A DNA stretch of 64,000 bases from Clostridiales bacterium (GTDB lineage: Bacteria; Bacillota; Clostridia; Oscillospirales; Oscillospiraceae): NCBI GenBank assembly GCA_902363045.1, contig CABIYX010000002.1, positions 72,059-136,058 on the forward strand, written 5' to 3'. Shown piece after piece: positions 25,627-34,818 of the stretch (positions are counted from its first letter, which is position 1; each line of letters starts with the position of its first letter). The notes below the pieces were generated by a model that was not told the DNA's origin, did not search any database, and saw only the letters and a program-made list of their open reading frames with translations. A program made the position numbers and the translations under genes.

Positions 25627-25986
25627 ATGATCAACAGACCCGATACTCGTTCCCAGCGCATCAAGCGCCACAAGCGCGTGCGTGCTAAGATTTCCGGCAC
25701 GCCCGAGCGTCCCCGCCTGAACGTGTTCCGCAGCGAGACCAACATCTACGCCCAGATCATCGACGATGTGACCGGCAAGACCCTGGTTTCCGCTTCTTCC
25801 CTGGAGAAGGACTTCTCCTGTGAGGGCACCAAGACCGACGCCGCCAAGCAGGTGGGCGTGACCGTGGCCGAGCGTGCCAAGGCGAAGGGCATCGACACCG
25901 TGGTGTTCGACCGCGGCGGCTATGTGTACCATGGCCGTGTCAAGGCTCTGGCCGAGGGCGCCCGTGAGGGCGGCCTGCAGTTCTAA
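25627..25986 (+). CDS. rplR: 50S ribosomal protein L18
   Basis: 119 residues, binds 5S rRNA with L5. [66 protein letters not shown]. Starts behind GAAGGAGGTGTGCCACT. Confidence 0.98.
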   Translation: MINRPDTRSQRIKRHKRVRAKISGTPERPRLNVFRSETNIYAQIIDDVTGKTLVSASSLEKDFSCEGTKTDAAKQVGVTVAERAKAKGIDTVVFDRGGYVYHGRVKALAEGAREGGLQF

Positions 25987-26003
25987 GGGAGGAGGAAACG
26001 ACA

Positions 26004-26504
26004 ATGGCTAGATTTGAGAGAGAACCCAGCGAGTTCGTGGAGAAGCTCGTTTCCCTGAACCGCGTATCCAAGACCGTCAAGGGCGGCCGCATCTTCAAGT
26101 TCGCCGCCCTGATGGTGGTGGGCGATGAGAAGGGCCGCGTGGGCTTTGGCCTGGGCAAGGCCTCCGAGGTGCCCGAGGCCATCCGCAAGGGCATCGAGGA
26201 CGCCAAGAAGAACATGATCACCGTGTCCCTGTCCGGCACCACCATCCCCCACGAGGTGATCGGTGAGTTCGGCGCCGGCCGCGTGCTGATGAAGCCCGCC
26301 GCCCCCGGTACCGGCGTGATCGCCGGCGGTGCTGTCCGTGCCGTTCTGGAAGCGGTCGGCATCAAGGACATCTACACCAAGTGCCTGCGCTCCAACAATC
26401 CGCAGAACGTGGTCTCCGCTGCTTTTGAGGGCCTGAAGTCCCTGAGAAGCCCCGAGGAGGTCGCCCGCATCCGCGGCAAGAGCGTGGACGAGATCTTGGG
26501 TTAA
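26004..26504 (+). CDS. rpsE: 30S ribosomal protein S5
   Basis: 166 residues. S5 works at the mRNA entry and in decoding accuracy. The dsRBD-like N-domain has [20 protein letters not shown]; the C-domain has [20 protein letters not shown] and [19 protein letters not shown]. Spectinomycin-loop residues (VSKTVKGGR) look normal. Confidence 0.98.
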   Translation: MARFEREPSEFVEKLVSLNRVSKTVKGGRIFKFAALMVVGDEKGRVGFGLGKASEVPEAIRKGIEDAKKNMITVSLSGTTIPHEVIGEFGAGRVLMKPAAPGTGVIAGGAVRAVLEAVGIKDIYTKCLRSNNPQNVVSAAFEGLKSLRSPEEVARIRGKSVDEILG

Positions 26505-26518
26505 GGAGGGCGTTCACA

Positions 26519-26701
26519 ATGGCTAATTTGAACATCAAGCTGGTCAAGAGCCTGAACGGCCGCATCGCCAAGCACAAGGCGAACGCCGAGGCTCTGGGCC
26601 TTCACAAGATCGGCGATACCACCGTGCAGCCCGACAACGCGGCTACCCGGGGCAAGATCGCTCACATCGGCTACCTGCTCCAGGTGACCGAGGAAAACTA
26701 A
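26519..26701 (+). CDS. rpmD: 50S ribosomal protein L30
   Basis: 60 residues, the short bacterial form. [40 protein letters not shown] and [15 protein letters not shown] match. GGAGGGCGTTCACA precedes the ATG. Confidence 0.97.
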   Translation: MANLNIKLVKSLNGRIAKHKANAEALGLHKIGDTTVQPDNAATRGKIAHIGYLLQVTEEN

Positions 26702-26717
26702 GAGGAGGCGCGAGACA

Positions 26718-27158
26718 ATGAATCTGCATGAACTCTCCCCCGCCGCCGGCTCCAACACCAAGGCGTACCGCAAGGGCCGCGGCGAGGGCTCCGGAAACGG
26801 AAAGACCGCCGGCCGCGGCCAGAAGGGCCAGTGGTCCCGCTCTGGCGGCGGCGTCCGCGTCGGCTTTGAGGGCGGCCAGATGCCTCTGGCCCGCCGCCTG
26901 CCCAAGCGCGGTTTCCACAACATTTTCGCCAAGCCCCTGGAGGCTGTGAACGTATCTGTCCTGGAGAAGTTCGAGGACGGCGCCGTGGTCAACGCCCAGG
27001 CGCTCCTGGAGAAGGGCATCCTCTCCAAGTGCGAGTACGGCGTGAAGATCCTGGGCAATGGCGAGATCACCAAGAAGCTGACTGTTCAGGCTTCCGCCTT
27101 CTCCGCCTCCGCCAAGGAAAAAATCGAAGCTGCAGGTGGTAAGGTGGAGGTGGTCTGA
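26718..27158 (+). CDS. rplO: 50S ribosomal protein L15
   Basis: 146 residues. L15 is a late assembly protein near the 5S-23S junction. The Gly/Arg-rich N-terminus ([20 protein letters not shown]), [18 protein letters not shown] and the C-terminal [20 protein letters not shown] are conserved. The stop is two nt before the secY ATG. Confidence 0.98.
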   Translation: MNLHELSPAAGSNTKAYRKGRGEGSGNGKTAGRGQKGQWSRSGGGVRVGFEGGQMPLARRLPKRGFHNIFAKPLEAVNVSVLEKFEDGAVVNAQALLEKGILSKCEYGVKILGNGEITKKLTVQASAFSASAKEKIEAAGGKVEVV

Positions 27159-27160
27159 TT

Positions 27161-28531
27161 ATGATCAAGACCGTCCGGGACGCCTGGAAGATCCCTGAGC
27201 TGCGCAAGAAGATCCTGTTTACCATCTTCGCACTGCTGATCTTCCGCCTGGGCGCCGCCATCCCTGTCCCCTATATCAACTCCCAGGAGCTGGAGGTCTA
27301 TCTGGCCGCACAGAGCGGCACCATCCTGGGCCTGATGAACGCCATGAGCGGTTCGGCCTTCTCCATGGCCACCCTCTTTGCCCTGTCCATCCAGCCCTAT
27401 ATCAACAGCTCCATCATCATCCAGCTGCTCACCGTGGCCATCCCCGCTCTGGAGCGCATGGCCAAGGAGGGCGGCGAGGAGGGCCGCAAGAAGATCGCCT
27501 CCATCACCCGTTACACCACCGTGGCCATCGGCCTGATCCAGGGCTTTGGCTATTATAGCCTGATCAACAGCTACGGCCTGGTGGATACGGAGGGGCTGCC
27601 CGCTCTGTGGGTCGGGATCGTGATCGTCCTGTCCTTCACCGCCGGCTCCGCCTTCCTGATGTGGCTGGGTGAGCAGATCACCGAGTTTGGCATCGGAAAC
27701 GGCATCTCCATCATCCTGTTTGCCGGCATCGTCTCCCGCTTCCCCCACATGGTCAGCGACGTCTACCACGGCGTCACCGCCTGGATGGACCCCCTGACCC
27801 AGGAGGAGTTCACTGCCATGAACTGGAGCGAGGCCCAGATTGCCGCCTACCAGAAGAGCCTGCTGGCCCCCTGGATGGTCGCGGTCGTGATCCTGGGTAT
27901 GCTGGCCCTGGTGGTCTTCATCGTGTTCATCTCCAACGCCGAGCGCCGCCTGCCTGTGCAGTACGCCAAGCGGGTGGTGGGCCGGAAGATGTACGGCGGA
28001 CAGTCCACCCATATCCCCATCAAGGTGAACATGAGCGGCGTCATGCCCATCATCTTCGCCCAGTCCATCGCCTCCCTCCCCGCCACCATCGGCGCCTTCG
28101 CCGGATGGACGCTGGAGAGTCAGGGCTTTGGCGGCGGCCTGATGCGGCTGTTCGACACCAGCAAGCCTTTTTACAGCGTGCTGTACTTCCTGCTGATTGT
28201 GGGCTTCAGTTATTTCTACGCCACCATGCAGTTCAACCCCATTGAGGTGGCCAACAACCTGAAGAAGAACGGCGGCTTCATTCCCGGCTTCCGTCCCGGA
28301 AAGCCCACCGCTGACTTCATTCTGAAGGTCCTGAACAAGATCACCATGTTCGGCGCGCTCTACCTGTCGGTGATCGCCATTGCGCCCATCATCACCGGCA
28401 ACCTCTTTGGGTACAGCTCCCTGGCCATCGGCGGCACCTCCGTGATCATCGTGGTGGGCGTTGCCCTGGAGACCGTGAAGCAGATGGAGGCCCAGATGCT
28501 GATGCGGCACTATAAGGGCTTTCTGGAGTAA
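27161..28531 (+). CDS. secY: Preprotein translocase subunit SecY
   Basis: 456 residues, ten membrane segments. The central channel of the Sec translocon. Segment 1 IFALLIFRLGAAIPVPYIN is followed by the plug region; SIQPYINSSIIIQLL is TM2; GNGISIILFAGI lies around TM4; the cytosolic loops needed for SecA and ribosome binding (NAERRLPVQYAKRVVGRKMY and KKNGGFIPGFRPGKPT) are intact. As usual it sits between rplO and adk in the spc operon. Confidence 0.98.
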   Translation: MIKTVRDAWKIPELRKKILFTIFALLIFRLGAAIPVPYINSQELEVYLAAQSGTILGLMNAMSGSAFSMATLFALSIQPYINSSIIIQLLTVAIPALERMAKEGGEEGRKKIASITRYTTVAIGLIQGFGYYSLINSYGLVDTEGLPALWVGIVIVLSFTAGSAFLMWLGEQITEFGIGNGISIILFAGIVSRFPHMVSDVYHGVTAWMDPLTQEEFTAMNWSEAQIAAYQKSLLAPWMVAVVILGMLALVVFIVFISNAERRLPVQYAKRVVGRKMYGGQSTHIPIKVNMSGVMPIIFAQSIASLPATIGAFAGWTLESQGFGGGLMRLFDTSKPFYSVLYFLLIVGFSYFYATMQFNPIEVANNLKKNGGFIPGFRPGKPTADFILKVLNKITMFGALYLSVIAIAPIITGNLFGYSSLAIGGTSVIIVVGVALETVKQMEAQMLMRHYKGFLE

Positions 28532-28551
28532 GTTTGGGAGATGTCACAGTT

Positions 28552-29190
28552 ATGGGTATGAAACTGATCCTGCTGGGTGCGCCCGGTGCGGGCAAAGGCA
28601 CCCAGGCAGAGGTCCTCTGCCAAAAGCTGGGGATCCCTACCATATCCACCGGCAACATATTACGCGCGGCCATTCAGGAGGGCACTCCGGTCGGGCTCCA
28701 GGCCAAGTCCTTCATGGACGCGGGCAAGCTGGTCCCCGATGAGGTGATCATCCAGATCGTGGCGCAGCGCATCGCGCAGTCTGACTGCGCGGAGGGCTTT
28801 ATCCTGGATGGGGTGCCCCGCACCATCGCTCAGGCCGAGGCCCTGGATGCCGCGGGCGTCCGGTTCGACCGGGTCCTCTCCCTGGAGATCACCGATCAGG
28901 AGATCGAGGAGCGGATGTCCGGCCGCCGGGTATGCAGCAAGTGCGGCGCATCCTTCCACATCCATGCCCGACCCACTAAGGTGGAGGGTGTGTGTGATAA
29001 CTGCGGCGGTCCAGTGGTTCAGCGTGATGACGATAAGCCGGAAACGGTGCGTCACCGCCTGGAGGTCTACCACCAACAGACAGAGCCCTTGAAGGACTAC
29101 TATCAGGCCAAAGGTCTGCTGACTCTGGTGGATAACCGTCCCACGATTGAGGCTACCACCCAGGCGATCATGGAGGCGCTGCAATCTTGA
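28552..29190 (+). CDS. adk: Adenylate kinase
   Basis: 212 residues from ATG 28552, placed 11 nt after GGGAG; the frame is also open from TTG 28534. Makes 2 ADP from ATP and AMP. P-loop LGAPGAGKGTQ; AMP-binding ISTGNILRAA; the motif usually DGFPRT reads DGVPRT here. A four-cysteine LID (CSKCGASF and CDNCGGP) binds zinc, as in Gram-positive Adk. Overlaps the possible TTG of map. Confidence 0.97.
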   Translation: MGMKLILLGAPGAGKGTQAEVLCQKLGIPTISTGNILRAAIQEGTPVGLQAKSFMDAGKLVPDEVIIQIVAQRIAQSDCAEGFILDGVPRTIAQAEALDAAGVRFDRVLSLEITDQEIEERMSGRRVCSKCGASFHIHARPTKVEGVCDNCGGPVVQRDDDKPETVRHRLEVYHQQTEPLKDYYQAKGLLTLVDNRPTIEATTQAIMEALQS

Positions 29191-29201
29191 AGGGCATTGA
29201 A

Positions 29202-29966
29202 ATGATTTCCATTAAGTCTCCCCGTGAGATCGAGGCCATGCGCAGGGCCGGGCGGATCACCGCTCAGGCCCGTGCCCTGGCCGGATCCATGGTGGCCCCC
29301 GGGGTCACCACCCACGAGATCGACACGGCGGTGCGCCGGTTCATTGAGAGCCACGGCGCGAAGCCCTCATTTCTGGGCTACGGCGGTTACCCCGGCTCTG
29401 CCTGCATCTCGGTCAATGACGAGGTGATCCACGGCATCCCCGGCCCCCGGAAGCTTCAGGAGGGCGACATCGTCAGCGTGGACGTGGGCGCCTTCATCGG
29501 CGGGTTCCACGGGGACTGCGCCGCCACCTACGCCTGCGGCACTGTCAGCGCCGAGGCGGAGAAGCTGATCGCTGTGACCCAGCAGAGCTTCTGGGAGGGC
29601 ATCAAGATGGCCCGTCAGGGCTGCCGGGTGTCCGACATCGGCCACGCGGTCCAGGCCTATGTAGAGGCCAACGGCTTCTCCGTGGTCCGGGACTATGTGG
29701 GCCATGGCGTGGGCGCCAAGCTCCACGAGGCCCCCGAGGTCCGCAACTTCGGACCGGCGGGACACGGCCCCCGGCTCCAGCCGGGCATGACCATCGCGGT
29801 GGAGCCCATGGTCAATGTGGGGACCTGGCAGATCAAGGTCCTGCCCGACGGCTGGACCGTCAAAACGCTGGACGGCTCTCTGGCCGCCCACTACGAAAAC
29901 ACGATCCTCATCACCGAAGGTGACGCCGAGGTCCTCACAGTCACCGAGGATGGAGCCTATGTTTGA
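29202..29966 (+). CDS. map: Methionine aminopeptidase, type I
   Basis: 254 residues from ATG 29202, seven nt after AAGGG (an in-frame TTG exists at 29187). Removes the initiator Met from nascent proteins. Metal ligands are visible in order: two Asp in SVDVGAFIGGFHGDCAA, His in YVGHGVGAKLHEAP, Glu in IAVEPMV and Glu in AAHYENTILIT. Its last codons contain the start of the next gene. Confidence 0.97.
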   Translation: MISIKSPREIEAMRRAGRITAQARALAGSMVAPGVTTHEIDTAVRRFIESHGAKPSFLGYGGYPGSACISVNDEVIHGIPGPRKLQEGDIVSVDVGAFIGGFHGDCAATYACGTVSAEAEKLIAVTQQSFWEGIKMARQGCRVSDIGHAVQAYVEANGFSVVRDYVGHGVGAKLHEAPEVRNFGPAGHGPRLQPGMTIAVEPMVNVGTWQIKVLPDGWTVKTLDGSLAAHYENTILITEGDAEVLTVTEDGAYV

Positions 29967-30258
29967 TTACACGGGCCAAATCGTCCAGGCGACCGCCGGA
30001 CGGGATAAGGGCGGCGTGTTCTGTGTCGTTGGCATGGACCAGCGGCAGGAGCGACTGCTGCTGGCGGACGGGAAACGGAGAAAGGTCTCCCGGCCAAAGG
30101 CGAAGAAGCTGGGCCATGTACGGCATCTGACCGGGGCCCGGCAGGAGTATGACCACCCGGCCATCCAGAAGCTGAGACAAGGGGAACCGGTATCAGACCG
30201 AGAACTGAGAAGGGCGCTGGCCGCCTTCAAGGAGGGAATCACGCTTGGCGAAAGATGA
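29959..30258 (+). CDS. KOW domain-containing RNA-binding protein
   Basis: 99 residues from ATG 29959, nine nt after CGAGG; ATG 29950 is the alternative. The N-terminal KOW/SH3-like part ([20 protein letters not shown]) resembles L14e/L27e-type ribosomal proteins. The [19 protein letters not shown] patch is strongly basic. A gene of this kind between map and infA is typical of Firmicutes. Probably ribosome-linked; exact role not established. Overlaps map by 8 nt and infA by 14 nt. Confidence 0.88.
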   Translation: MFDYTGQIVQATAGRDKGGVFCVVGMDQRQERLLLADGKRRKVSRPKAKKLGHVRHLTGARQEYDHPAIQKLRQGEPVSDRELRRALAAFKEGITLGER

Positions 30259-30463
30259 TATGATCGAGCTGGAGGGAGTCGTCACGGAATCCCTGCCCAA
30301 CACCACGTTCCACGTGGACATTGGGAACGGACACATCATCCTGGCACATATTTCCGGCAAGCTGCGTATGAACTTCATCCGCATCCTGCCGGGCGACAAG
30401 GTGACGGTACAGATGTCACCCTATGATCTGACCCGCGGTCGGATCACTTGGCGGAGCAAGTAA
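30245..30463 (+). CDS. infA: Translation initiation factor IF-1
   Basis: 72 residues from TTG 30245, chosen because AAGGAGGG stands upstream and the product then begins (M)[12 protein letters not shown], as IF-1 does. OB-fold protein that fills the 30S A site during initiation. [20 protein letters not shown] and the closing [16 protein letters not shown] are conserved. The 147-nt gap to rpmJ contains a CGAGGGATATGG tract that recurs at 34.05 kb. Confidence 0.97.
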   Translation: MAKDDMIELEGVVTESLPNTTFHVDIGNGHIILAHISGKLRMNFIRILPGDKVTVQMSPYDLTRGRITWRSK

Positions 30464-30724
<261 letters not shown>

Positions 30725-30742
30725 TTGGAGGTGCTGTAATAA

Positions 30743-31111
30743 ATGGCTCGTATTGCCGGTATTGACCTGCCGAAGGAGAAAAGAATTGAGATCGGCCTCA
30801 CTTATATCTACGGCATTGGGCGCACCAGCGCCAACAAGATCCTGGCCCAGGCCGGGATCAGCCCCGACGTCCGTGTGAAAGACCTGTCCGAGGAGGACGA
30901 GGCCAAGCTGCGTGAGATCATTGGCCACGACTACACCGTGGAGGGCGATCTGCGCCGCAACGTCGCGATGGACATCAAGCGGCTGACCGAGATCGGCTGC
31001 TACCGCGGCATCCGCCACCGCAAGGGGCTGCCTGTCCGCGGCCAGCGTTCCAAGACGAACGCCCGTACCCGCAAGGGTCCCAAGCGTACCGTCGCCAACA
31101 AGAAGAAGTAA
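30743..31111 (+). CDS. rpsM: 30S ribosomal protein S13
   Basis: 122 residues. S13 forms bridges with L5 and 23S helix 38. [58 protein letters not shown] and the basic tail [15 protein letters not shown] are diagnostic. Confidence 0.98.
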   Translation: MARIAGIDLPKEKRIEIGLTYIYGIGRTSANKILAQAGISPDVRVKDLSEEDEAKLREIIGHDYTVEGDLRRNVAMDIKRLTEIGCYRGIRHRKGLPVRGQRSKTNARTRKGPKRTVANKKK

Positions 31112-31123
31112 GGAGGGATACAC

Positions 31124-31525
31124 ATGGCTGCAAATACCAAGGGTAAGAAAGTGGTGCGTAAGCGCCGCGAGCGTAAAAACGTGGAGAAGGGCCAGGTGCA
31201 TATCCGTTCCTCCTTCAATAACACGATGGTGACCGTCACCGACCTGCAGGGCAACGCCCTGTCCTGGGCCTCCTCCGGCGGCCTGGGCTTCCGCGGTTCC
31301 CGCAAGAGCACTCCTTTTGCTGCTCAGACCGCCGCTGAGACGGCCGCCAAGGCCGCCATGGAGTACGGCCTGAAGACCGTTGAGGTCTATGTCAAGGGCC
31401 CCGGCGCCGGCCGTGAGGCCGCCATCCGGGCGCTGCAGGCCGTGGGCCTGGAGGTCACCCTGATCAAGGATGTGACCCCCGTTCCCCACAACGGCTGCCG
31501 CCCCCCGAAGCGCCGTCGTGTCTGA
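31124..31525 (+). CDS. rpsK: 30S ribosomal protein S11
   Basis: 133 residues, on the 30S platform near the E-site m[81 protein letters not shown]. Twelve nt behind rpsM. Confidence 0.98.
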   Translation: MAANTKGKKVVRKRRERKNVEKGQVHIRSSFNNTMVTVTDLQGNALSWASSGGLGFRGSRKSTPFAAQTAAETAAKAAMEYGLKTVEVYVKGPGAGREAAIRALQAVGLEVTLIKDVTPVPHNGCRPPKRRRV

Positions 31526-31549
31526 TCTGGAAGAAGGAGGTTTTGTCAG

Positions 31550-32152
31550 ATGGCTAGAAATATGCAGCCCATCGCCAAGCGGTGCAAGGCTCTGAACCTG
31601 TCCCCTGCCGCCATGGGCTATGCCAAGAAGAATACCAACCGCAACCCCAAGGGTCAGATGCGGAAGAAGCAGTCCGAGTATGCCCTTCAGCTGACCGAGA
31701 AGCAGAAGGTCAAGTTTGTCTACGGCGTCATGGAGAAGCAGTTCCATATGTACTATGAGAAGGCTTCCCGTATGCCCGGCAAGACCGGCGAGAACCTGCT
31801 GACCCTGATCGAGCGCCGCCTGGACAACGTGGTGTACCGCCTGGGCTTCGCCATGACCCGCCGTGAGGCCCGTCAGCTGGTGACCCACGGCCACTTCACC
31901 GTGAATGGTCAGCGGGTGGACATCCCCTCCTTCCTGGTGAAGGTGGGCGACGTCATCGAGGTCCGGGAGAAGAGCCGCTCCTCTGTGAAGTTCAAGCGCC
32001 TGCTGGGCGAGGACGCCGTGGTCGTCAACGTGCCCAAGTGGCTGGATCATGCGAAGAACACCCTCCAGGGTAAGGTCGTGGCCCTCCCCGCCCGGGAAGA
32101 CATCGACTTCCCCGTGGAAGAGCACCTCATCGTCGAGCTGTACTCTAAGTAA
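31550..32152 (+). CDS. rpsD: 30S ribosomal protein S4
   Basis: 200 residues. S4 nucleates 16S 5'-domain folding and, in Firmicutes, often controls its own mRNA. The S4 RNA-binding domain is in [20 protein letters not shown] and [20 protein letters not shown]. The N-terminus lacks the cysteine zinc knuckle seen in some S4. A 191-nt spacer with a GGGCCT-CGGCCTG / CAGGCCG-AGGCCC hairpin (32167-32207) precedes rpoA. Confidence 0.98.
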   Translation: MARNMQPIAKRCKALNLSPAAMGYAKKNTNRNPKGQMRKKQSEYALQLTEKQKVKFVYGVMEKQFHMYYEKASRMPGKTGENLLTLIERRLDNVVYRLGFAMTRREARQLVTHGHFTVNGQRVDIPSFLVKVGDVIEVREKSRSSVKFKRLLGEDAVVVNVPKWLDHAKNTLQGKVVALPAREDIDFPVEEHLIVELYSK

Positions 32153-32343
32153 GAAACGAGATCTGCGGGCCTCCGGCCTGGCCGGTTTTGGTCAGGCCGA
32201 AGGCCCCGGGGTGTCTTTAAAACCCGTGTTCCGCGGGCACTGGAGCGCCCCCAAGCAGTCAGACTTAGAACGACCCTCAGATATTGGTGAGCTGAATCAG
32301 ACGGCCTAGCCCGCCGTCGAGAAAAGGAGGGTATCATAGCATT

Positions 32344-33294
32344 ATGGTAGAAATCGAGAAGCCCCGCATTGAATGTGAGGAAATTCCTGGCGACAGCTCC
32401 TACGGCAAGTATGTGGTGGAGCCCCTGGAGCGCGGCTACGGCACCACCCTGGGCAACTCCCTGCGCCGGATCCTGCTGTCCTCTCTGCCCGGCACCGCGG
32501 TGACCTCCATCAAGATCGCCGGTGTCCAGCATGAGTTTTCCACCATTCCTGGTGTGAAGGAGGACGTGACCGAGATCGTCCTCAATATCAAGAGCATCAT
32601 CGCCAAACTCCACTGCGAGGAGACCAAGACCGTCCATATCGAGGCCTCCGGCGAGTGCGTTGTGACGGCCGGCGACATCAAGGCGGACGCGGATGTGGAG
32701 ATCCTGAATCCGGATCAGCACATTGCCACCCTGGGCGCTGACGCCACCCTGTCCATGGAGCTGACCTTGTCCCACGGCCGCGGCTATGTCCCCGCCGACC
32801 GGAACAAGCCCGCCCAGACCATCATCGGCCTGATCCCCGTGGACTCCATCTACACCCCTGTGCGCAAGGTCAACTATACGGTGGAAAACACCCGCGTGGG
32901 CGACGCCACCGACTATGACAAGCTGACCCTGGAGGTGTGGACCGACGGGACCATCGACGCCCGGGATGCCGTTTCCCTGGGCGCCCGCATCCTCTGCGAC
33001 CACTTCACCCTGTTCACCGACCTGTCCGAGACCATGGGCAGCCGGTCCACCGTGGTGGAGAAGGCCGAGACCCAGCGGGACAAGGTCATGGAGATGACCA
33101 TTGACGACATGGATCTGTCCGTCCGCTCTTATAACTGCCTCAAGCGGGCCAACATCAACACGGTGGAGGATCTGATCTCCAAGACCGAGGAAGAGATGAT
33201 GAAGGTGCGCAACCTGGGCCGCAAGTCCCTGGAAGAGGTCATCAACAAGCTGGCTATGATGGGCCTGTCCCTGTCCAGCGACGACAACAGCTGA
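32344..33294 (+). CDS. rpoA: RNA polymerase subunit alpha
   Basis: 316 residues, normal for Firmicutes. The N-domain for dimerisation ([38 protein letters not shown]) is followed by a linker and the C-terminal DNA/activator-binding domain ([40 protein letters not shown]). Start: GTATCATAGCATT-ATG with AAAGGAGGG upstream. A 186-nt spacer separates it from rplQ. Confidence 0.98.
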   Translation: MVEIEKPRIECEEIPGDSSYGKYVVEPLERGYGTTLGNSLRRILLSSLPGTAVTSIKIAGVQHEFSTIPGVKEDVTEIVLNIKSIIAKLHCEETKTVHIEASGECVVTAGDIKADADVEILNPDQHIATLGADATLSMELTLSHGRGYVPADRNKPAQTIIGLIPVDSIYTPVRKVNYTVENTRVGDATDYDKLTLEVWTDGTIDARDAVSLGARILCDHFTLFTDLSETMGSRSTVVEKAETQRDKVMEMTIDDMDLSVRSYNCLKRANINTVEDLISKTEEEMMKVRNLGRKSLEEVINKLAMMGLSLSSDDNS

Positions 33295-33480
33295 GCAAGC
33301 TGCCCCAGCCTGTTCCCAGGGACGGGCGGAGGCGTATGCGATTCGGGACCGTGGCGAAGGTATGTAACGTTCCGCTTCCCATGCCGCCCAGCCGGGCGGT
33401 CCCTGCGGGGTCCCGGGCCAATGGCCGAATGAACGAATTTGAAATGGATCTCGCCACGCGAGGTCAGAGGAGTGTTTCTC

Positions 33481-33825
33481 ATGTCTCAGAAGAACCGTAA
33501 GCTGGGCCGTACCAGCGATCAGCGCCGGGCCATGCTCCGCGCCATGGTCACCTACCTGCTGGAGAATGGTCAGATCAAGACCACCATTACCCGGGCCAAG
33601 GAAGTGGCTCCCGTGGCCGAGAAGATGATCACCCTGGCTAAGAAGAACGACCTGGCCTCCTACCGTCAGGCTCTGGGCTTCATCACCAAGGAGGATGTGG
33701 CCAAGAAGCTGTTCCAGGAGCTGGGCCCCAAGTATGCTGAGCGCAACGGCGGTTACACCCGCGTTGTCCGCATCGGCCCCCGCCGCGGCGATGCTGCCGA
33801 AATGGCGATCATCCAGCTGGTGTAA
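33481..33825 (+). CDS. rplQ: 50S ribosomal protein L17
   Basis: 114 residues from ATG 33481 (AGAGGAGTGTTTCTC upstream). L17 is at the tunnel exit rim. [60 protein letters not shown] are conserved. Last gene of the operon. Its last seven codons, its stop and its terminator occur again 275 bp downstream. Confidence 0.98.
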   Translation: MSQKNRKLGRTSDQRRAMLRAMVTYLLENGQIKTTITRAKEVAPVAEKMITLAKKNDLASYRQALGFITKEDVAKKLFQELGPKYAERNGGYTRVVRIGPRRGDAAEMAIIQLV

Positions 33826-33927
33826 TTCCGCACCAAAGTCATCAAGATCCCGGCCCGCCAGGGCCGGGATTTTTTCGCCGCGGCGGGGAAACCGGTTTCC
33901 GGACAGCCGCCGTTCGTAGGAAAAAGG
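33804..33927. repeat. 124-bp direct repeat, copy 1 (rplQ tail and terminator)
   Basis: Starts in the last codons of rplQ (AIIQLV), passes the stop and terminator and ends in GTAGGAAAAAGG. It matches 34079-34202 with only a handful of differences. Confidence 0.9.
33847..33876 (+). terminator. rplQ terminator
   Basis: ATCCCGGCCC and GGGCCGGGAT with loop GCCA, then T6. It closes the r-protein operon. Confidence 0.93.
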
Positions 33928-34078
33928 GGCCCCCGGGCGAGCCCAGCGGTTCTGCTGCCTGACGGACGGGGTGCGCCTCTTTCGGGTGAGCGGGTCGCCT
34001 GGGGAGAGGAGACGCAGCGAAATGAGTGAGCCCAGTCGGGAAACGAGTGGGCGAAGGATATGGAGCAGGCGGCGACGA

Positions 34079-34202
34079 GGCGATCATCCAGCTGGTGTAA
34101 TTCCGCACCAAAGTTATCAAGATCCCGGCCCGCCAGGGCCGGGATTTTTTCGCCGCGGCGGGGAAACCGTTTCCCGGACAGCCGCCGTTCGCAGGAAAAA
34201 GG
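34079..34202. repeat. 124-bp direct repeat, copy 2
   Basis: Repeats the end of rplQ (frame for AIIQLV plus stop) without the rest of the gene. Between the copies lies 151 bp containing a 29-bp tract (34052-34080) that resembles one before rpmJ. Confidence 0.9.
34122..34151 (+). terminator. Duplicated copy of the rplQ terminator
   Basis: Same ATCCCGGCCC / GGGCCGGGAT stem and T-run as at 33847. Confidence 0.85.
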
Positions 34203-34233
34203 CGTGGGAACACCCTGAGGATGTTCCCACGCC
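34201..34233 (-). terminator. Terminator of the small minus-strand genes
   Basis: GGCGTGGGAAC and GTTCCCACGCC form a perfect 11-bp stem. Read on the minus strand it is followed by TTTTTCC. It ends transcription of the Cys-rich gene at 34275. Confidence 0.88.
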
Positions 34234-34274
34234 GCGGGAGCGCCGGGGCCCTGTGGATCGATGGCTTCGCTGGG

Positions 34275-34469
34275 TCAGCGGGTCAGCCGGGAGGGGCTGA
34301 GGGAGCGGAACTGCCGGGTCATGGTGAGGCAAAGGTCGTTATAGTAGTCCAGATAGGCTTTTTTTTGCTGCCGCTGGACACGCTGGCGGTCCTGGAGCAT
34401 CTTCCACTCCGCGCAGCATTTGTGACAGCCGGGCTGATAGTTGGGGCAGGTACCCTGACAAGGAAGCAT
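34275..34469 (-). CDS. Small Cys-rich hypothetical protein
   Basis: 64 residues from ATG 34469 (AGAGAGGTGTCGATC upstream on its strand). The N-terminus holds a cysteine cluster, CQGTCPNYQPGCHKCCAEWK, of a kind that could bind metal. A charged helix (MLQDRQRVQRQQKKAYLDYY) and a basic tail follow. Proteins with this CPNYQ-GCH-C pattern are common small genes of gut Clostridia and their phages, with unknown function. A strong terminator follows. The gene is close to a 31-codon frame that may share its transcript. Confidence 0.6.
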   Translation of the reverse strand: MLPCQGTCPNYQPGCHKCCAEWKMLQDRQRVQRQQKKAYLDYYNDLCLTMTRQFRSLSPSRLTR

Positions 34470-34559
34470 GATCGACACCTCTCTCACAAAACATAGACTT
34501 TTGGGGCGAAAGAAAAACAGCAGGCGCCAAAGGGCTGTGTGTACGGAGGCACACGGCCG

Positions 34560-34655
34560 CTATGGACCTGCTGTTGGTTGGGGCGCGGAGGGACTGGGGG
34601 GCGGCAGAATTCTGCCTGGGGCCCGGATGATGGCGTCCCGGCGCTGGTCTGTCAT
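34560..34655 (-). CDS. Putative 31-residue peptide
   Basis: A short frame, MTDQRRDAIIRAPGRILPPP followed by SPSAPQPTAGP and a stop, led by AAGGAGGTATTTCC, one of the best ribosome sites in the window. Pro-rich C-terminal half, no membrane segment. It precedes the Cys-rich gene by 90 nt on the same strand. The only support is the start signal and the position. Confidence 0.4.
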   Translation of the reverse strand: MTDQRRDAIIRAPGRILPPPSPSAPQPTAGP

Positions 34656-34769
34656 GGAAATACCTCCTTCCGCGCTTCAGAAGCTGATTCCATTGTAGCA
34701 GACTTCCGGCGGCTTTTCCAGACGATTTCTGTAAAAAGCGTATGAAAAGTTTTCCAGTGGAGAGATTTG

Positions 34770-34812
34770 AACAAGCGGGCCGGTGTACCCAAGGTACACC
34801 GGCCCGCTTGTT
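34770..34812. terminator. Bidirectional terminator
   Basis: A 20-bp perfect stem (AACAAGCGGGCCGGTGTACC and its inverse) with a 3-nt loop. It follows the stop codon of the ABC permease gene on the minus strand. Confidence 0.88.
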
Positions 34813-34818
34813 TGCAGC

